Position numbers and translations under genes: made by a program. From contig CADBSK010000015.1 in NCBI GenBank assembly GCA_902797305.1, positions 1 through 64,000 of the forward strand: a stretch of DNA of 64,000 nucleotides, written 5' to 3'. Under the pieces are notes generated by a model, which saw only the letters and a program-made list of their open reading frames with translations, made no database searches and was not told where the DNA came from. Source of the stretch: an uncultured Spirochaetaceae bacterium (lineage in GTDB: Bacteria; Spirochaetota; Spirochaetia; Treponematales; Treponemataceae). This document shows positions 60,132 through 64,000 of the stretch, piece after piece; position 1 is the stretch's first letter; the number at the start of each line of letters is the position of its first letter.

Positions 60132-63041
60132 ATGAATAAAGAATTTTTAAAACCAGATCAAATTGGAAACGTAATAATAGAAAATCTAAAAAATTCAAAG
60201 ACAATTTTTGTTTTTTCAACAGATATTTGCATGAATACCTGGGCTGAATGGTGTATTAAAAATTCAGATATAACAGGCATAAACGCTATTGCAATGAATC
60301 AGTTTATGGCCTGGGATACATTTAAGAAAGAATATGTAGTTGCCAGAGAGGATAATAAACAGGCAATTCCTTCGATTTTGCGTAAGGTTTTTATAAATGA
60401 TCTTTTGTCACAGAATGCAACGCTAGTTAAAGAAGGTAAGGAACCAATCTTTAGTTCTGTAATAAGTAAAAAATATGCAGAAGAGGCATATTCCTTTGCC
60501 GACTGGCTCAGTTCCAGTTTGAGTTCATTGAAAATCTGGTATGATCGTTTTGTTCCATGGGCAGAAAAAAATCCAAAACTTGTAGATGCTGAAGATAAAG
60601 ATTACCTGACCTTATATAAGAAATATGTTGAGTTCCTGGGGGATAATATGTTTGAGCCTTCCTGGACCAATGCAGATTTTAATAATAACGAAAACGAATT
60701 TTTTATATTTTTCCCGGAACAATTCAGCGATTTTGATGAATATAAAGCTTTGCTTTCAGAAAGTAAAAATGTGCATATTTTCAATGTTCCAAAAGACTCA
60801 TCAGTTCCTCTTACAGTATACAAATACTCAGATGCAAGAAAAGAATTACGAAGAACGGCTTTATATTTACGGGAATTAAACAAAAAAGGTGTTGATTATA
60901 GGGATATTGCTGTTCATGTTCCAGAATTAAAAACTTATGAACCGTATATTAAAAGAGAATTTACAAATTATTGTATTCCTTTTGTACTTAGAGCTGGACA
61001 AAGCCTTACAGTAAATAATGCAGGTTCAATTTTTGAAAATTTCAGTTCCTGCTATAAAAATCAATATGATTACGATTCTGTTAGAAGTGCCTTATCAAAT
61101 TGTTATGTGCCGTGGAAACTCAAAGACGTCAATAGGAATCTGATAAAAATCGGGCAGGAGCTTCATGTTATTTGTAATTATGATGAATCAAAAGCACAGG
61201 ACAACTGGCTAAAAGCTCTTAAAAATACTTCGACCACAAATGAAAGAGAGTTCAATTTATATAAAGCTTTTAGAGATTATGTTGATTCAATGTGTGCTGC
61301 AAAGTCTTTTAAAGAGATTTTACAGCTCTGGTTTGCTTTTAAATCCCAATTTTTGCAGGAAGATGGCTTTGACGAGAAAGCTGACTTAATTTTAAGCCGG
61401 TGTATTAAGTGCTTAAATGACCTTATATTGATTGAAGAAGACTTTATTGGGCCTAAGTCTCTAAAAATAAATAATCATTTTGACTTTTTCTTAAATGAGC
61501 TAAGACAGACACAGTATACTCCTCAGGAAAAAAATACAGGTATAAATATATTTGATTATAAAGTAGCAGCTTGTTCGGCTTATGATTATAATATCGTCTT
61601 AAATTGTTCCCAAACGGCCGTTTCTGTTGTGTACAAAAAACTTGGCTTTTTAAACTCTCAAAAGCGTCAAAATCTGGGACTTTCAGAGTCAGATGGAACC
61701 AGCAAAGTTTTTCTTGAGCTTTATCAAAAATTTAATGAAAAAAATCCTGATTCAACAATTTTTTCTTACTGTGAAAATTCCTTTTCAGGATATTCTATTC
61801 CTCATAATTGTTTTGTTTCAGAAAAATCAAGTGAGGATTTTGCTTTTCTAGATGCAGATGATTTTATTTTAAACGAGGAAAAAGCTTTTCTTGACCTTTC
61901 AAAGTCAGATAATAAGGAAAATAAGGAATTTGCCTTAAAAGCTTTGTCTAATGCTCAGATTAAACAGTTTAATGTCTGGAAATCCCATTGTGCAGAAAGT
62001 ACTTCAAACGGTCAGATCGATTATTCTTATCTTCAAGAAAAAATTAATGAAGTTTTAACTTCAAGAAAAATTAATGGCGTATCTCAGGAAATTTTAAAGA
62101 TTACCCAGAGTGATATGGCCGATTTTTTCCCTTGTCCTCGAAAATGGATTTTGGGAAGAGTTATAAATTTAAAAGACGAAAGCCTTGAAGCTGTTCTTTT
62201 TAATAATTTTGACCAGGGAAATATAAACCATAAAATTCTTGAGTTATTATTTGACGAATTTAAGCAAAAAGATTTAGAACTACCGTTGGTTTTAGATGAC
62301 GGAACTTTTGGAGAAAAAGAAAATCTTGTTAATGATATGATTTGTTCTAACGTAGATAAGGCAATTCATTCTTTTGATATGGATTTTAAAAATAGTCCAA
62401 TCGTGATGGAGGTTTTGGAAAGTCAAAAAGAAGGTTTTGCAAAAGTGATTAGAGATTTTCTTTCTAGAATCTGCGAATCTCAAGAAAAAAAAGGTTATGC
62501 CGGATATAAAGTTTATTCTACCGAGCAATGGCTTGGTACAAAACCTCATAACAAAGATTATGCTTTTTGTGGAAAAATCGATTCAATTCTTGTGGGCCCG
62601 AATGGAGAAATTGCTATTATCGATTATAAAAATACCGCTGTGCCTCCGCGTAAAGATTGTATTTATGATGAAAATACTTCATCGTTAAAAAACTTTCAGT
62701 GTCCGCTTTATGTTACGATTTGGAATTTATCAAAGGAAGGATGTCCTGTATCTTCAATGGATTTTCAGTCTATAACAAAGGATGATCGAACTCTTGTAAT
62801 TTCTGAAAAAGAAAGAAAACCTCGGGAAGGATATTATTATCCTGAGGAATACCAGCCAACCTTAGATGTTTTTAATGAATATTCCGATTTGTTTTATGAA
62901 AAAGTTACCAATCTTAAATTGAGTCCGGTTTCTTCTTCTCAAATACCACAGGAAGTTGTAGATAAATATACAGATTGTCAAAACTGTAGTTTTAAAACAA
63001 TTTGTAGAACCACATATTCGGTTGCATCCCGAAAAATATAA
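60132..63041 (+). CDS. addB: AddB-like subunit of a helicase-nuclease with Fe-S nuclease domain
   Basis: 969 residues; the partner of AddA in double-strand-break processing. The N-terminal part looks like a non-canonical helicase with no clear Walker A, as expected for AddB. The C-terminal nuclease is RecB-like: C668 (FFPCPRKW), then GKIDSILVGPNGEIAIIDYKN with D831-Y832-K833, and C949-x2-C952-x5-C958 (CQNCSFKTIC). Four cysteines give the 4Fe-4S cluster staple of AddB. Twenty-six nt before addA, so one operon. Sequence outside these motifs is divergent, so the family call rests on the Fe-S nuclease and the neighbour. Confidence 0.8.
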   Translation: MNKEFLKPDQIGNVIIENLKNSKTIFVFSTDICMNTWAEWCIKNSDITGINAIAMNQFMAWDTFKKEYVVAREDNKQAIPSILRKVFINDLLSQNATLVKEGKEPIFSSVISKKYAEEAYSFADWLSSSLSSLKIWYDRFVPWAEKNPKLVDAEDKDYLTLYKKYVEFLGDNMFEPSWTNADFNNNENEFFIFFPEQFSDFDEYKALLSESKNVHIFNVPKDSSVPLTVYKYSDARKELRRTALYLRELNKKGVDYRDIAVHVPELKTYEPYIKREFTNYCIPFVLRAGQSLTVNNAGSIFENFSSCYKNQYDYDSVRSALSNCYVPWKLKDVNRNLIKIGQELHVICNYDESKAQDNWLKALKNTSTTNEREFNLYKAFRDYVDSMCAAKSFKEILQLWFAFKSQFLQEDGFDEKADLILSRCIKCLNDLILIEEDFIGPKSLKINNHFDFFLNELRQTQYTPQEKNTGINIFDYKVAACSAYDYNIVLNCSQTAVSVVYKKLGFLNSQKRQNLGLSESDGTSKVFLELYQKFNEKNPDSTIFSYCENSFSGYSIPHNCFVSEKSSEDFAFLDADDFILNEEKAFLDLSKSDNKENKEFALKALSNAQIKQFNVWKSHCAESTSNGQIDYSYLQEKINEVLTSRKINGVSQEILKITQSDMADFFPCPRKWILGRVINLKDESLEAVLFNNFDQGNINHKILELLFDEFKQKDLELPLVLDDGTFGEKENLVNDMICSNVDKAIHSFDMDFKNSPIVMEVLESQKEGFAKVIRDFLSRICESQEKKGYAGYKVYSTEQWLGTKPHNKDYAFCGKIDSILVGPNGEIAIIDYKNTAVPPRKDCIYDENTSSLKNFQCPLYVTIWNLSKEGCPVSSMDFQSITKDDRTLVISEKERKPREGYYYPEEYQPTLDVFNEYSDLFYEKVTNLKLSPVSSSQIPQEVVDKYTDCQNCSFKTICRTTYSVASRKI

Positions 63042-63067
63042 AAAAGATTAACGATTTGGAGAACAAA

Positions 63068-64000
63068 ATGCAGGAATTACATAGTAAATATTCATATTTA
63101 GATTATCTTGAACGGCCTCTTGATCCTCAGCAGCTGGCTGTTTGCTGTAGAACAGATAATTCAATTGTTGCGGCGGGAGCAGGTTCTGGTAAAACTCAGG
63201 TTCTTGCTACTCGATTTGCATGGTTATGTATGGAATTTGATGATATAACAGCTGATTCAATTCTTACCCTTACTTTTACCAAAAAAGCCGCAAACGAAAT
63301 GTATTTCCGTATTTATAAAACCCTAAAAAGATTTTCTGAGGCTCCTGAAGATATAGTTCCTGAGCGTCAAAAAAAGAATGCCTTAAAAGCCCTTGAATCT
63401 TTTTCAAAGGTTCATATTCAGACTCTTGACAGTTACTGTGGAACTATCGTAAGACAAGGAGCCAATCGCTATGGAATCAGACCTGATTTTACTACAGGTC
63501 AGGCTCAAAAAGATATTTATACAAAGGCTCTTTCTTTCGTTTTGAAAAATATTAATAATCCTGGTATACAACATTTTGCAAAACCCGGAAAAATTCAGGA
63601 ATTTGCAGAAAAGTTTTTTGGAACATTAATAATCCAAAATACATCAATCGCATGTGAAAAAGATTATTTTACAAGTAAATTAAAAATCCAAAAGGAACAA
63701 ATTGTAAATGAATGGAATAATCTTGTTACAAGCACAAAAGACGGATCTCTTCTTGATATTTTAAATAATTTATCAGTAGCTTTTGAAGATCCTGATGTAA
63801 AGGATTATATAAAAACAAATGAGGCGTTAACTGGAGTTTATGAGAGTTTAACTTCACCTTCTAAGCCTGAACTTAAGGTTTTACAAATTGAAAAGGTTTT
63901 TGATTCTCATAATACAGAAATTCTTGAATATATTAATTCTGTCCATAAATGGTTAAGTGATATTTCTTCCTTTAGAAGATCACCCAAAAAACTTGCCATG
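63068..64000 (+). CDS. addA: AddA/RecB-like UvrD-family helicase, 5' part
   Basis: Open from ATG 63068 (GGAG upstream) to the window edge, 311 codons with no stop. LDPQQLAVCCRTDNSIVAAGAGSGKTQVLATRF is motif Q plus Walker A; LTLTFTKKAANEMYFRIYK is motif Ia; VHIQTLDSYCGTIVRQ matches the AddA/RecB type. Expected full length is about 1200 residues, so three-quarters is missing. Together with addB it should form the helicase-nuclease that resects double-strand breaks. Confidence 0.88.
   Translation, partial: MQELHSKYSYLDYLERPLDPQQLAVCCRTDNSIVAAGAGSGKTQVLATRFAWLCMEFDDITADSILTLTFTKKAANEMYFRIYKTLKRFSEAPEDIVPERQKKNALKALESFSKVHIQTLDSYCGTIVRQGANRYGIRPDFTTGQAQKDIYTKALSFVLKNINNPGIQHFAKPGKIQEFAEKFFGTLIIQNTSIACEKDYFTSKLKIQKEQIVNEWNNLVTSTKDGSLLDILNNLSVAFEDPDVKDYIKTNEALTGVYESLTSPSKPELKVLQIEKVFDSHNTEILEYINSVHKWLSDISSFRRSPKKLAM

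Overview
The window is chromosomal DNA of a spirochaete, almost certainly a Treponema. The evidence is a FlaA filament-sheath gene, a flbB-fliK-flgD-flgE block, paired flgF/flgG-type rod genes, a spirochaete-type SPASM protein, a PPi-type phosphofructokinase, and the order flaA-rpsT-hup-lnt-bactofilin-rho-rpmE, which matches what I recall of T. pallidum. The DNA is AT-rich. Genes for sugar use (hexokinase, phosphofructokinase, ADP-glucose pyrophosphorylase) and large exported lipoproteins suggest a gut or rumen carbohydrate-using species rather than T. pallidum; this is inference. I see no insertion sequence, prophage, CRISPR array or rRNA. No stretch over 300 bases lacks a gene.

Layout. 1-1,600: tmRNA (ssrA) and hslO. 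1,600-4,300 (minus): a partner-switch module of a PP2C phosphatase, a STAS protein and a GHKL kinase. 4,300-7,400 (minus): ParB-like protein, phosphoesterase and TPR protein, divergent from two plus-strand TPR proteins (7,500-10,470). 10,480-13,920 (minus): mutL, xseB, xseA. 13,940-22,070 (plus): a probable glycan operon (spiro-SPASM protein, glycosyltransferase-like protein, a SpsF/PseG/methyltransferase fusion, an ATP-grasp protein), then a cell-wall amidase and a GerMN protein, then flaA. 23,330-28,320: rpsT, hup, lnt, bactofilin, rho, rpmE. 28,400-39,400: an exported FGE-like lipoprotein, RlmK-like methyltransferase, PFP, DEAD-box helicase, ABC-F ATPase, an exported protein and UvrD helicase. 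39,400-44,660: hexokinase and the flbB-fliK-flgD-flgE block. 44,700-47,000: an exported protein, tRNA-Phe and an ankyrin protein. 47,000-52,460: murG, CvpA, DNA polymerase III delta-prime, and an NtrB/NtrC-type two-component pair. 52,450-54,060 (minus): J-domain protein and glgC. 54,100-56,400: flgF, flgG, flgJ. 56,350-60,000 (minus): an exported small protein and a giant C11-peptidase lipoprotein. 60,100-64,000: addB and the 5' part of addA.

The most notable system is the operon starting at 13,975. It is preceded by a near-consensus flagellar sigma-28 promoter (TAAA-N15-GCCGATAT), and it encodes a nucleotidyltransferase/PseG/methyltransferase fusion together with a SPASM protein that has lost the radical-SAM cysteine motif. 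It ends near flaA. I read it as a flagellar-regulon pathway that makes, methylates and conjugates a nonulosonic-acid-like sugar for the periplasmic flagella. A second theme is leaderless transcription: at least eight genes at transcription-unit heads have a -10 box only 6-10 nt before the start codon and no Shine-Dalgarno site. Terminators and promoters were read by eye; none has been computed.
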